DNA of 64,000 nt from Roseomonas gilardii. Its GTDB lineage: Bacteria; Pseudomonadota; Alphaproteobacteria; Acetobacterales; Acetobacteraceae. The notes under the pieces are model-generated. The model searched no databases. It had not been told where the DNA came from and worked only from the letters and a program-made list of their open reading frames with translations. This document shows, piece after piece, positions 7,948-16,163 of this stretch (the first letter of the stretch is position 1; each line of letters opens with the position of its first letter). The position numbers and the translations under genes were made by a program. Where the stretch lies: positions 372,001 to 436,000 of the forward strand of contig NZ_CP015584.1 of NCBI RefSeq assembly GCF_001941945.1, given 5' to 3'.

Positions 7948-9126
7948 TCAGCCCGAGGCCGGCTTGGCCGGATCCCGGACAGCCGGAATCGTGGCGAACT
8001 CGACATTATACAGCTCGCCATCCACGCGCTCGCAGCGGCGCATGTAGATGTTCTGGACGATGTCGCGGGTCTGCGCGTCGATGGAGATCGGTCCCCGCGG
8101 GCTTTCCCAGGACAGGCCCTTCATCGCCTCCAGCAGAGCCGGCCCGCCGGAAGCACCCTTGGTCTTCTCCAGCGCCTTGTAGATCAGCGCCATGCCGTCA
8201 TAGCCGCCAACCGCCATGAAGTTCGGCCGCATGTCCTTGTTGGCAGCCTTGAAAGCCTTCACGAAGCTCTTGTTCAGGGGACTGTCATGCGCGGCGGAAT
8301 AGTGCTGCGAGGTGATCACCCCGAGCGCCTGGTCGCTCATGCTGCCCAGAAGATCGTCGTCCAGGACGTCGCCCAGCCCGATCAGCCGGATGCCGGCCTC
8401 CTTCAGCCCGCGTTCCGCGAACTGCTTCATGAAAACCGAACCGGCGCCCGACGGCACGAAGATGAAGACCGCATCCGGCGAGGCATCGCGCGCCCGTTGC
8501 AGGAAGGGCGCGAAATCCGGGCTGGCCAGAGGGACGCGCAGGGATTCCGGCACCTGCCCGCCAGCCTGCACGAAGGGCTCCTTGAACCACTTCTCGGCAT
8601 CGATGCCGGGACCATAGTCGGACACCACGGTGACGACCTTGCGGATGCCGTTCTCCGGTGCCCAGCGCCCCAGGGGCAGGGCCACCTGCGGGACGGTCTG
8701 GGAGGTGCGCACGACGAAGGGCGAGGCCTCGGTGACGCTGGAGGTGGCGGCCGCCATCACGACCTGCGGCACCTTGGCGCGGGTCGCGATCGGCGCTGCG
8801 GCGAGGGCCAGTGGTGTCAGGCCGAACCCCGCCAGGACGGCGGCCTTGTCGTTCACCACCAGCTCCTGCGCGAGCCGCCGCGTCGCATCCGCGACATTGG
8901 CATCGTCGCGGATGATCACCTCGATCGCACGCCCGGCGACCTCGCTGCCGTTCTGCTGCATGTAGAGGCGCACGGCGCCCTCGATCTGCCGCCCGGTCGA
9001 GGCGAAAGGCCCCGTCATCGGCAGGATCAGGCCAATCTTGAGCGGCTCCGCGGCCCGCGACAGGCGCGGCGCGGCGAGTGGCAGGGCCATGGCGGTCCCG
9101 GCAGCCAGAAAGTCTCTTCTTCTCAC
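7948..9126 (-). CDS. Periplasmic substrate-binding protein of the HAAT ABC importer
   Basis: A 392-residue periplasmic type I binding protein. The N-terminus MRRRDFLAAGTAMALPLAA is a short twin-arginine-like or Sec signal with cleavage probably near SRAAE. The mature part begins LKIGLILPMTGPFASTG, the standard start of Leu/Ile/Val-type receptors (PF13458). It delivers ligand to LivHM. The neighbouring ring-cleavage dioxygenase upstream and the demethylase downstream suggest an aromatic acid ligand, but the specificity residues cannot be assigned by eye. Confidence 0.9.
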   Translation of the reverse strand: MRRRDFLAAGTAMALPLAAPRLSRAAEPLKIGLILPMTGPFASTGRQIEGAVRLYMQQNGSEVAGRAIEVIIRDDANVADATRRLAQELVVNDKAAVLAGFGLTPLALAAAPIATRAKVPQVVMAAATSSVTEASPFVVRTSQTVPQVALPLGRWAPENGIRKVVTVVSDYGPGIDAEKWFKEPFVQAGGQVPESLRVPLASPDFAPFLQRARDASPDAVFIFVPSGAGSVFMKQFAERGLKEAGIRLIGLGDVLDDDLLGSMSDQALGVITSQHYSAAHDSPLNKSFVKAFKAANKDMRPNFMAVGGYDGMALIYKALEKTKGASGGPALLEAMKGLSWESPRGPISIDAQTRDIVQNIYMRRCERVDGELYNVEFATIPAVRDPAKPASG

Positions 9127-9186
9127 GGTTCTTTCCTCCCGAACAAAGACGCGGGGCCGGACCGGCCCCAGCCTCCTACCCCCCGA

Positions 9187-10179
9187 TCAGTACACGATCC
9201 CTTCCGCGTCCATCTCCTCCAGGGTCGGCGTGCCATGGGTGTGGAAGCTCTCGATGGTCTTCAGGCCCCAGGCCTGGCCCTTCCGCCGCTCCGCCTCGCT
9301 CCAGCGGATCGGCTTCCAGTCCGGAGCCAGGATCAGCCGCGCGCCGGCATTGGCCAGTTCCACGCGGTTGCCGCCCGGCTCATAGACATAGAGGAAGAAG
9401 GTCTGCTGGATCGCATGCTTGTGCGGACCGGTCTCGATATGGACGCCGTTCTCCAGGAAGATGTCAGCGGCCCGCAGGATCTCCTCGCGGCTGTCCAGGG
9501 CGAAGGTGAGGTGATGGAAGCGCCCGCGGCGACCGTTGCTCTCGCGCGAATAGGCGATGTCATAGCTCTTGTTCGTGCAGGTGAACCACATGCCGGCCTC
9601 GACGCCGGTGTCCAGCACGATCTGCTCCGTCAGCCGCATCCCGAGGCACCGCTCGAAGAATTCGCGGTTCGCCTTGATGTCGGCGGCGAGGCAGTTGATG
9701 TGATCGAGGCGACGCACGTTCACGCCGCGCCCGGGGAAGCGCTGGGCCTGGTTCTTCAGCGCCGGCCGCAGCTCGGGCGGTGCCTCGTACCACTCCGTCT
9801 CGTAGTAGAGCTCGATCAGGTGCCCATCTGGGTCCCGGAAGCAGAGGGTGCGGCCATGGCCGAGGTCGCCATCATGCCACGACACGTCGTGCCCTCCCGC
9901 GCGCAGCGCGGCGGCACGGCGCTCCAGAGCCTGTGGGCTCCTGACCCGGAAGGCCATGTGGCCCATGCCGGAATGGCGCGCCGCCGTCAGCTTCACACAG
10001 TAACGTTCGTAGTCATCCCATCCCCGGAGATAGACGGAATCTCCCTGGCGCCCACTCTCCGTCATGCCCATGACATCGACAAAGAAGCGCAGGCTCTCTT
10101 CCGGCTTGGGCGTCAGCAGTTCCAGATGCCCGAGATGGGCCAGGTCCATCACGGGTTCTGCGGTTTCAAGGGATGTCAT
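9187..10179 (-). CDS. Catechol 2,3-dioxygenase-type extradiol dioxygenase (VOC fold)
   Basis: A 330-residue type I extradiol dioxygenase built from two vicinal-oxygen-chelate domains (about 12-130 and 155-285). The C-terminal domain carries the expected Fe(II) ligands: His160 in RLDHINCLA, His222 or His223 in FHHLTF, and Glu274 in GGNRVELANAG. Members cleave catechols next to the diol to give semialdehydes. It overlaps the alpha/beta hydrolase gene by 4 nt, so the pair looks like a dioxygenase plus a meta-cleavage product hydrolase. The natural substrate is unknown; substituted catechols are likely, protocatechuate being handled by LigAB nearby. Confidence 0.85.
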   Translation of the reverse strand: MTSLETAEPVMDLAHLGHLELLTPKPEESLRFFVDVMGMTESGRQGDSVYLRGWDDYERYCVKLTAARHSGMGHMAFRVRSPQALERRAAALRAGGHDVSWHDGDLGHGRTLCFRDPDGHLIELYYETEWYEAPPELRPALKNQAQRFPGRGVNVRRLDHINCLAADIKANREFFERCLGMRLTEQIVLDTGVEAGMWFTCTNKSYDIAYSRESNGRRGRFHHLTFALDSREEILRAADIFLENGVHIETGPHKHAIQQTFFLYVYEPGGNRVELANAGARLILAPDWKPIRWSEAERRKGQAWGLKTIESFHTHGTPTLEEMDAEGIVY

Positions 10180-10898
10180 GCCATCACTCCCAGGCGCAGC
10201 CAGGCACTCAGCACGCCTGTTACGGCAGCCGGTGCCTCGACCGTGCTCATATGGCCGCTATCCTCGATCACCGCGAGTTCGGCATCACGGATAGCGGCCG
10301 CCATTTCCTCATGCTGCGACAGCGGGCTCCACCCGTCCTGCCGTCCGCAGGCCACCAGGGTCGGGCAGCCGATGCGCGGCAGGACCGCCGCCGCATCGGG
10401 CCGGTTCAGCAGCGCCCTGACCTGCTTCTCGAAGATCTCGGGCGTGGCCCGGCACACCATCTCCTTCAGTGGGCGCATCAGCGCAGGATCGCTGGCGCGC
10501 TGCGGATGCACCATGGGCGGCAGCCAGCGTTCGGCCAGGGTTGCCATGCCCTGCGCATGGGCGAGATCAACGAGTTCCTGGCGCTTCTCGGCTTCGCCCG
10601 GGCGGCGGGGATGCACGCCGGTATCGAGCAGGGCCAGCCGCTCGACCCGCTCCGGTGCACGATCCAGGATCGCCAGGGCAACGCGCGCGCCCATGGAATG
10701 CCCCGCCAGCGCGAAATGCTGCGGAGAGGCATCCAGGACCGCTGCCGCCATCGCCTCGATGGAATCGAACCCCCAGAGATCCGGCACCAGGATATCGTAG
10801 TCCCGTTCCAGGCTATGCCGCTGCGGCGCCCAGACGGAGGCATCGCAGAGCAGGCCAGGCACCAGCACGACCGTGCGGCGCTCATCCCTATGCGACAT
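10176..10898 (-). CDS. Alpha/beta hydrolase, probable meta-cleavage product or ester hydrolase
   Basis: A 240-residue alpha/beta hydrolase. The nucleophile is Ser68 in AGHSMG, the acid is probably Asp188 in GRQDGWSP, and the base is His216 in DSGHMS. The oxyanion segment VLVPGLLCD lies at 11-19. It is coupled by 4-11 nt overlaps to ligB upstream and to the extradiol dioxygenase downstream. That fits hydrolysis of a ring-fission product or of an aromatic ester entering the pathway. Substrate is not determinable from sequence. Confidence 0.82.
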   Translation of the reverse strand: MSHRDERRTVVLVPGLLCDASVWAPQRHSLERDYDILVPDLWGFDSIEAMAAAVLDASPQHFALAGHSMGARVALAILDRAPERVERLALLDTGVHPRRPGEAEKRQELVDLAHAQGMATLAERWLPPMVHPQRASDPALMRPLKEMVCRATPEIFEKQVRALLNRPDAAAVLPRIGCPTLVACGRQDGWSPLSQHEEMAAAIRDAELAVIEDSGHMSTVEAPAAVTGVLSAWLRLGVMA

Positions 10899-11739
10899 GC
10901 GGCATGTCCTCGTAGATCACCTGGGCGAAGCCGGTGTGCAGCGGTGCGTGGTAGTTCCGGTGCAGGCAGCGCACGCGCGTGGAGAGGGCGCCGCGCATCG
11001 CAAGCCACATGATCACCTCCGCCCCTTCGGCGCCGCCGCGCTCGATGAAGTCCTGCAGCCGCAGCCCGGCCAGATGCTCCGGATCGTCCTGCAGCCGGTC
11101 GAGGAACTCCATGTCCCAGTCCTGGTTCTGATAGCCGAAGCGCTCGCCATGCAACTGGTGCGACAAGCCTCCTGTGCCCAGCACGACCACATCCATGTCT
11201 CTGGGGAAGCTCTCGACAGCCCGCCGCAGCGCCTTTCCCAACCGGAAGAGCCGTCCAGGCCCCGGCACCGGGAACTGGAGCACGTTCACGGCGAGCGGCA
11301 GGATGGCACAGGGCCAGCCCTCCGCGTGATCCGGCCAGAGCGCCGAGACCGGCGTCAGCGCCCCGTGGTCGAGCGGCATGTCCTGGCAGACGGTCAGGTC
11401 GAACTCGTCATCCACCAGGCTGTGCGCGACATGCCAGGCGAATTCCGCATCGCCCCGGACGGGTGGCAGGGGGCGCGGCCCGAAGCCCTCGTCGGCAATC
11501 GGATGCTCGCCCGCGACGGACAGGGCAAAGGTCGGATAGCGGTCGAAGAAGAAGGAGGTGACATGGTCATTGTAGATGAGGATCGCGGCATCCGGCTTGC
11601 GCTCGCGCAGCCAGTCCTGCATGGGGCGGTAGCCGTCGAGCAGCTTCTCCCATCCCGGCTCCCGCCAAGCGCCCTTGTCGATCAGCGCCCCGATGGAGGG
11701 GGCATGCGGTGAACCGAGGCCGCCGATGATCCGGGCCAT
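10888..11739 (-). CDS. ligB: Protocatechuate 4,5-dioxygenase beta subunit (LigB-type)
   Basis: A 283-residue class III extradiol dioxygenase catalytic subunit. Expected iron ligands are His12 in GSPHAPS, His59 in YNDHVTSF and a distal Glu. The catalytic His lies in VLGTGGLSHQLHG. It joins LigA to open protocatechuate between C4 and C5, giving 4-carboxy-2-hydroxymuconate semialdehyde. The start overlaps the ligA stop by one base, which suits a fixed subunit ratio. A gallate or methylgallate preference cannot be excluded. Confidence 0.88.
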   Translation of the reverse strand: MARIIGGLGSPHAPSIGALIDKGAWREPGWEKLLDGYRPMQDWLRERKPDAAILIYNDHVTSFFFDRYPTFALSVAGEHPIADEGFGPRPLPPVRGDAEFAWHVAHSLVDDEFDLTVCQDMPLDHGALTPVSALWPDHAEGWPCAILPLAVNVLQFPVPGPGRLFRLGKALRRAVESFPRDMDVVVLGTGGLSHQLHGERFGYQNQDWDMEFLDRLQDDPEHLAGLRLQDFIERGGAEGAEVIMWLAMRGALSTRVRCLHRNYHAPLHTGFAQVIYEDMPHVA

Positions 11740-12110
11740 CAGGATGCTCCCTTCCCGGCATGGCGGCTGGCGAGATACTCCTCCAGCGTCTCGCCGCGCA
11801 TCTGCGCACCCGTGGCCGCCAGGCCATCTCCGCAGAGCTGCGACAGCCGCAGCAACGGAAAGACATTCGCGCCACGCCGCACCAGGCCGATCCAGTCGCG
11901 CGCGAGGACCAGCGCGCGGTCCTCGGGATCGAGACCGTAAGGCGCCATCGCTGTCTCCGGGTCCGCCATGAAGGCATCCCGCTTCGACGGATGGCGCAGG
12001 TCATAGCAGAAGCGGTTCAACCGGAGCGCGTTGGTGGCCGCCACCCCCGTGTTCAGGTAGGTGCCGGCGGGCAGGCGCCCGGGATCGAGTTGTCGGCTGC
12101 GCATAGCCAA
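11739..12110 (-). CDS. ligA: Protocatechuate 4,5-dioxygenase alpha subunit (LigA-type)
   Basis: A 123-residue small subunit of the LigA family (PF07746). It shows family marks LNRFCYDLRHPSKRDAFMADP and the GLDPEDRALVLARDW segment. LigA caps the active site of LigB and has no metal site itself. The gene is first in the ligA-ligB-hydrolase-dioxygenase series. About 125 nt separate it from the LysR gene, enough for a regulated promoter. Confidence 0.88.
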   Translation of the reverse strand: MAMRSRQLDPGRLPAGTYLNTGVAATNALRLNRFCYDLRHPSKRDAFMADPETAMAPYGLDPEDRALVLARDWIGLVRRGANVFPLLRLSQLCGDGLAATGAQMRGETLEEYLASRHAGKGAS

Positions 12111-12234
12111 AGACTTTTCTCCCCGTATCCGCGCCCGCGTTCCGGCCCTTCGTCGAGACGACAGGGGGCGGGCTCTTGAAGGAGGAAGCTAGACTGGCGG
12201 AGTGGAAAAGGCGTTATCGCTTCTTCGGCGCATG

Positions 12235-13224
12235 TTATGCCGGGCCGACATAGGGAGCGCCGGCCCCAGCCCGCTCCCCGGCCTGCCCCGGATGCCGGCC
12301 CTGCGCCGCGATCTCCTCGACATAGCGCCGCAGCCCATCCACCAGGACCTCGGCGGCCGGTGAAAGCGGTGTGTCGGCGCGCCGGATGAAGCCCGCCGGA
12401 CGCGGCCGGGAGACAGCGGGCAGCGGTGCCGCACGGATCGTTCCCCGCAGCAGGTCGCCGGCCATCATGGTATTGGGCATGACCGAGATGAAATCGGTCG
12501 AATGCAGCATCTCCCGGATGAAGCCATAGGAGGTCGAGCGCATCGAGGTGGTCGGGGCGAGGCCCAGCGTCGCCAAGAGCTGATCGATCTCCTGCCCGAC
12601 GCGCTGGCCGATCGTCGGTAGAACCAGTTCCCAGCGACGCAGCGCCTCCGCCGTGATGGGGGCTTCGAAGACGGGATGGTCGGTGCGCGCGAGGACCGAG
12701 ATCGGTTCCTCGTACAGCGCCTCCCGCATCAGCCCATCCGGCTTATCGGGCGGATAGAGTTGCCCGATGACCAGATCGAGCTCCCCGCCCTCCAGCTTGG
12801 GAAGGAGCTCTTCCGTCTTGCCCTGGACAAGCTGGACCACGAGTTCCGGGTGCTGGCTGCGCAGCCGTCCCAGCAGGCCCGGAAGCACGCCGGCGGCGGC
12901 CACGGGCAGGGCGCCCAGCATGATCGTGGCCTTCATCCGCCCGACCAGCCGGTCCAGCTCCTCATCCAGGCGGCGCAGTTCGCCCAGCAGGCGCCGGGCC
13001 GATTGCAGCACCACCTCCCCCGCCGGTGTCGCGCGCACGCCGCGTCCGCTGCGTTCGAACAGCTGCAGCCCCAGCAACGCCTCGGTTTCCTGCAGGCTGC
13101 GGGTCAGGGCGGGCTGCGTGACAGACAAGGCCCGGGAGGCAGCCAGGATGCTTCCATGCGCCCCGATGGCATCGACGGCCCGCAGAAGCCGCAGCTTGAG
13201 TTGCTGATCGAGGTGCCTCGGCAT
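12235..13224 (-). CDS. LysR-family regulator of the aromatic operon
   Basis: A 329-residue LysR-type regulator. The N-terminal winged helix (about 8-65) contains LAASRALSVTQPALTRSLQETE, followed by a two-lobed effector domain. The start at 13224 has a GGGAGGAAGG ribosome site directly upstream. It lies between the ligI operon and ligAB, all on one strand. It resembles PcaQ/GalR-type activators that sense protocatechuate-type ligands; that assignment rests on context more than on sequence. Confidence 0.88.
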   Translation of the reverse strand: MPRHLDQQLKLRLLRAVDAIGAHGSILAASRALSVTQPALTRSLQETEALLGLQLFERSGRGVRATPAGEVVLQSARRLLGELRRLDEELDRLVGRMKATIMLGALPVAAAGVLPGLLGRLRSQHPELVVQLVQGKTEELLPKLEGGELDLVIGQLYPPDKPDGLMREALYEEPISVLARTDHPVFEAPITAEALRRWELVLPTIGQRVGQEIDQLLATLGLAPTTSMRSTSYGFIREMLHSTDFISVMPNTMMAGDLLRGTIRAAPLPAVSRPRPAGFIRRADTPLSPAAEVLVDGLRRYVEEIAAQGRHPGQAGERAGAGAPYVGPA

Positions 13225-13368
13225 TCCTTCCTCCCCGGGGCCCTGGCGCAAGCGCCCGGGACGGAGCGCGCCAGGATGCCACCGTCCGAAGGCACGGCCC
13301 CGGTAGAGCATTATGCCCCACCGGGGCCGCCAATCCCAGCCGGGCCGGCCTTCCCGCCGGAGGGCGGA

Positions 13369-14247
13369 TCATAGCCTTGCCAGGACGGCATCCAGCAGCG
13401 TGTCGAGATCCTCGGTCGCCAGCTCCTGGGAGGAGAGACGCGCCCCCTGGTCGGCGGACCAATCCTGCCGCTCCGCGATCGGACCGCTGAGGATCGGCGG
13501 CACGCCGACTTCCGCCACGGTGCGGGCCACCTCGCGCATCTCCTCGGCCCGGCGGCGGCCATGGATCAGGGGACGGCTGATCACGTAGCGCGCCAGCCCC
13601 CGCCAGTCGGGATGCGGCAGCGTGTCAGAAAGGGAGGCCAGGACCTCCTTTTCCACACCATAGCGCCGCGCGGCCAGGAGGCATTCCGTGGTCAGGGCCT
13701 CTAGGCCCTTAATCATCACGCTGCGGCACATCTTGACCGAGGAGGCGCGGCCGATCTCTTCCGAGAAGACCGTCAGGGCCATGTCGAAAGCCGCCATGCT
13801 CGCGGCGAAGGCCGTGGCGTGCGGGCCACCCAGCAGCATGGGCGAGCGGAGACCCTTGGGCGGCACGCTGGTCATGACCGCAGCCTCCACATAGCGGCCG
13901 CCGGCGGCCTCCATGATCGCCGCGGCCTCGCGCTTCGTGCCGGGGGACACGGAGTTCACATCCAGGACGAAGGGAGCGTGGCCCAGGCCCGCCGCGATGG
14001 AGCGCATGGCGTCCAGATCGGAACCGGCCGTCACCGCGACGATGACCAGATCCGCCCCCCGCACCGCTTCCAGTGGGGTGGAGGCCGGCGCATGCCCTGC
14101 CTGGCCGGCGTTCCGCGACGCCTTGCTGTCCGGGTCGGCGAAGGCGGGATCGAAGGCGGCGATCTCGGTGACGCCGGCGGCGCGCAGGTCGCGCGCGAAG
14201 ATGCTGCCGACCTCGCCATAGCCGATGATCGCGATGCGCACGCTCAT
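13369..14247 (-). CDS. NAD(P)-dependent dehydrogenase with DUF1932 C-terminal domain
   Basis: A 292-residue protein of the 6-phosphogluconate/3-hydroxyisobutyrate dehydrogenase superfamily. A Rossmann motif GYGEVGS (9-15) starts an NAD-binding domain, and the helical second domain resembles DUF1932. VSPGTKREAAAIMEAAGGRYVEA and the IKGLEAL segment fit family substrate and catalytic regions. It overlaps ligI by 4 nt. The expected 4-carboxy-2-hydroxymuconate semialdehyde dehydrogenase LigC belongs to another family (Gfo/Idh/MocA) and is absent here. This enzyme could substitute for it or oxidise a different pathway hydroxy acid; both are inference. Confidence 0.8.
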   Translation of the reverse strand: MSVRIAIIGYGEVGSIFARDLRAAGVTEIAAFDPAFADPDSKASRNAGQAGHAPASTPLEAVRGADLVIVAVTAGSDLDAMRSIAAGLGHAPFVLDVNSVSPGTKREAAAIMEAAGGRYVEAAVMTSVPPKGLRSPMLLGGPHATAFAASMAAFDMALTVFSEEIGRASSVKMCRSVMIKGLEALTTECLLAARRYGVEKEVLASLSDTLPHPDWRGLARYVISRPLIHGRRRAEEMREVARTVAEVGVPPILSGPIAERQDWSADQGARLSSQELATEDLDTLLDAVLARL

Positions 14248-15149
14248 GCCGTCTGCTCCTCGCTCCAGTAGAGGCGGGCCGGGTTGTCCACCAGGATCTT
14301 CCGGCGCGTCGGCTCGTGGGTCACCGCCTCGGCCAGAAGGTCCAGGAGGTCGCCGTCATTGGGCATGTCCCCGGCGATGTTGGGATGCGGCCAGTCCGTG
14401 CCCCAAAGCACCCGGTCCGGTGCCACGGAAACCAGGGCGCGCGCGAAAGGAAGCGCGTCGTGGAAGGGAGCCCCTTCGGAGGAGACGCGCTCGGCGCCGC
14501 AGATCTTCACCCAGGCCCTGTCGTTGCGCATCAGCTCCAGCAGGCTCCGGAAGGCCGGCTGCTCCAACCCGCCACGTGCCTTCACCCGGCCCATATGGTC
14601 GATCACGAAAGGAACACGGATGCGGGCGATGCGGGGCGCCAGTTCCGTCACGTCCTGCGCGTCCAGATGCAGCACCACATGCCAACCGAGGGGCTCAATC
14701 TGCTCCAGCACCCGCTCGAAGAAGGCCATATCCGGCATCCCGCCAAGATGGCGCACGAAGTTGAAGCGCACGCCGCGAATGCCGCCTTCGTGCAGACGCG
14801 CCAGCTCGACGTCGCTCACGCCAGGGTCCACCACGGCGACGCCGCGATAGGCGCCGCCGGAGCGTGCGATGCCGTCCAGCGTCACCCGCATGTCGCTGCC
14901 ATGGCAGGAGGCATGGACGATCACTGCGCGCTCGATGCCCAGGATGCCATGCAGGCGGCGGAGGCCCTCGAAGGGCGCGTCGGGCGGCGTGTAGGCGCGG
15001 TCCGGCGCATAGGGGAAGACGGCATCCGGGCCGAAGATGTGGCAATGCGCGTCGCAGGCGCCCGGCGGGGCGCGATAGCGGGGCGTCCGCGTGTCCGGGT
15101 CCGGGCCCTTGCAGGTCGGGATGTCGCGAGGGGGCGGTGTCTTCGTCAC
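14244..15149 (-). CDS. ligI: 2-pyrone-4,6-dicarboxylate hydrolase (LigI-like)
   Basis: A 301-residue amidohydrolase-superfamily lactonase. It has the metal-site start CDAHCHIFGPDAVFP, the conserved HASCHGSD and GGIRGVRFNF segments, FVIDHMGRV, and the terminal WGTDWPHPN with the catalytic Asp. These match LigI of sphingomonads over the full length. LigI opens 2-pyrone-4,6-dicarboxylate to oxalomesaconate in the 4,5-cleavage pathway. It is coupled to the upstream Bug receptor and the downstream dehydrogenase by 4-nt overlaps. Confidence 0.9.
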   Translation of the reverse strand: MTKTPPPRDIPTCKGPDPDTRTPRYRAPPGACDAHCHIFGPDAVFPYAPDRAYTPPDAPFEGLRRLHGILGIERAVIVHASCHGSDMRVTLDGIARSGGAYRGVAVVDPGVSDVELARLHEGGIRGVRFNFVRHLGGMPDMAFFERVLEQIEPLGWHVVLHLDAQDVTELAPRIARIRVPFVIDHMGRVKARGGLEQPAFRSLLELMRNDRAWVKICGAERVSSEGAPFHDALPFARALVSVAPDRVLWGTDWPHPNIAGDMPNDGDLLDLLAEAVTHEPTRRKILVDNPARLYWSEEQTA

Positions 15150-16147
15150 TGGCGCGGGATTCCTGCCTTCTCGATCACTTCGGCCCAGCGTGCCGTATCG
15201 GCCGCCAGGAGCTTGCCCATGGCCTCGGCCGTGCCGCCCTGCGGCTCCACCCCCGATTGGGTGAGGATGTCGCGTACGGCAGGCCTCTTCAGCACGGCAT
15301 TCACCGCCTCGTTGATGGCGGCGATAGCCGGGGCGGGCGTGCCCGACCGGGCGACCAGGGCGTTCCAGGACGTCACGTCGTAGTCCTTCACGCCGAGTTC
15401 GGTCAGCGTCGGCACGTCGCCCAGGCTCGGCGCACGCTTCGTCGAGGTGACCGCGATGGGCCTTATGGCCCCATCATGGATCTGGCCGAGCAGCGGCGCC
15501 GTGATCTCGAACGCCACGTCCACGTCGCCGCGCAGCAGAGCGGTGACAAGCTGCGGCGTGGCCGGGAAGGCAATGGTTTCCGCCTTCACATCCGCCCTGA
15601 TCTTGAAAAGCTCGGCCGAAAGGTTCTGTGTGCTTCCGGCATTGATCGTCCCGATGTTCAGGGCCCCCGGTTCGCGCCGCATCCGGTCCAGAAGGTCGGA
15701 GAAGCTCTTGATGGGGGAACCGGGCGCCACGATGAGCGCGATGGGAAAGCTGCCCAGCGTCACGATCGGCGCCAGGTCGCGCAACGGATCGAAGGGCAGC
15801 GAGTGGAAGAGGGAGCGGCTGATCGCCGTCCCGTTGGTCGCTGCCATCAGCGTATGTCCGTCCGCCGGAGCGTTCATCAGCTGCTGCGCGGCCGGAATGC
15901 CACCGGCCCCGGGCCGGTTGTCCACCACCACCGGCTGCCCCAGCCGGTCGGCAAGGGGGTTGGCGACGGCCCGCACGGTGAGGTCCGCCACCCCACCGGC
16001 CGCGAAGGGCACGATGACGCGGATCGGCCGATCCGGGAAGCGGGTCTGCGACCGGGCGATGCGGGGCACCGCCAGGATGGGTGCCCCCAGGAGCGCCCCC
16101 ATGCCGAGAAGCCCGGTTCGGCGCGTGATGGCCGGATGATCGGTCAT
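15146..16147 (-). CDS. Bug-family (TctC) periplasmic tricarboxylate-type receptor
   Basis: A 333-residue exported binding protein. The N-terminus TRRTGLLGMGALLGAPILAV is a twin-arginine or Sec signal. The mature chain begins RFPDRPIRVIVPFAAGG, the hallmark of Bug receptors, followed by VVVDNRPGAGG. Such proteins bind carboxylates, often aromatic or tricarboxylic acids, for TctAB-type transporters or signalling. No tctA or tctB gene is seen in this window. The start was placed at 16147; an upstream in-frame start at 16180 is possible. Confidence 0.9.
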   Translation of the reverse strand: MTDHPAITRRTGLLGMGALLGAPILAVPRIARSQTRFPDRPIRVIVPFAAGGVADLTVRAVANPLADRLGQPVVVDNRPGAGGIPAAQQLMNAPADGHTLMAATNGTAISRSLFHSLPFDPLRDLAPIVTLGSFPIALIVAPGSPIKSFSDLLDRMRREPGALNIGTINAGSTQNLSAELFKIRADVKAETIAFPATPQLVTALLRGDVDVAFEITAPLLGQIHDGAIRPIAVTSTKRAPSLGDVPTLTELGVKDYDVTSWNALVARSGTPAPAIAAINEAVNAVLKRPAVRDILTQSGVEPQGGTAEAMGKLLAADTARWAEVIEKAGIPRQ

Positions 16148-16163
16148 GCGTTCCCTCTCTGGT

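Noticed and set aside
7471-10800. 1109-codon open frame on the plus strand
   Set aside because: It runs antisense through the binding-protein, dioxygenase and hydrolase genes, whose motifs are intact. Its own product is His/Gln/Arg/Gly-rich without any domain. It is a GC-skew shadow.
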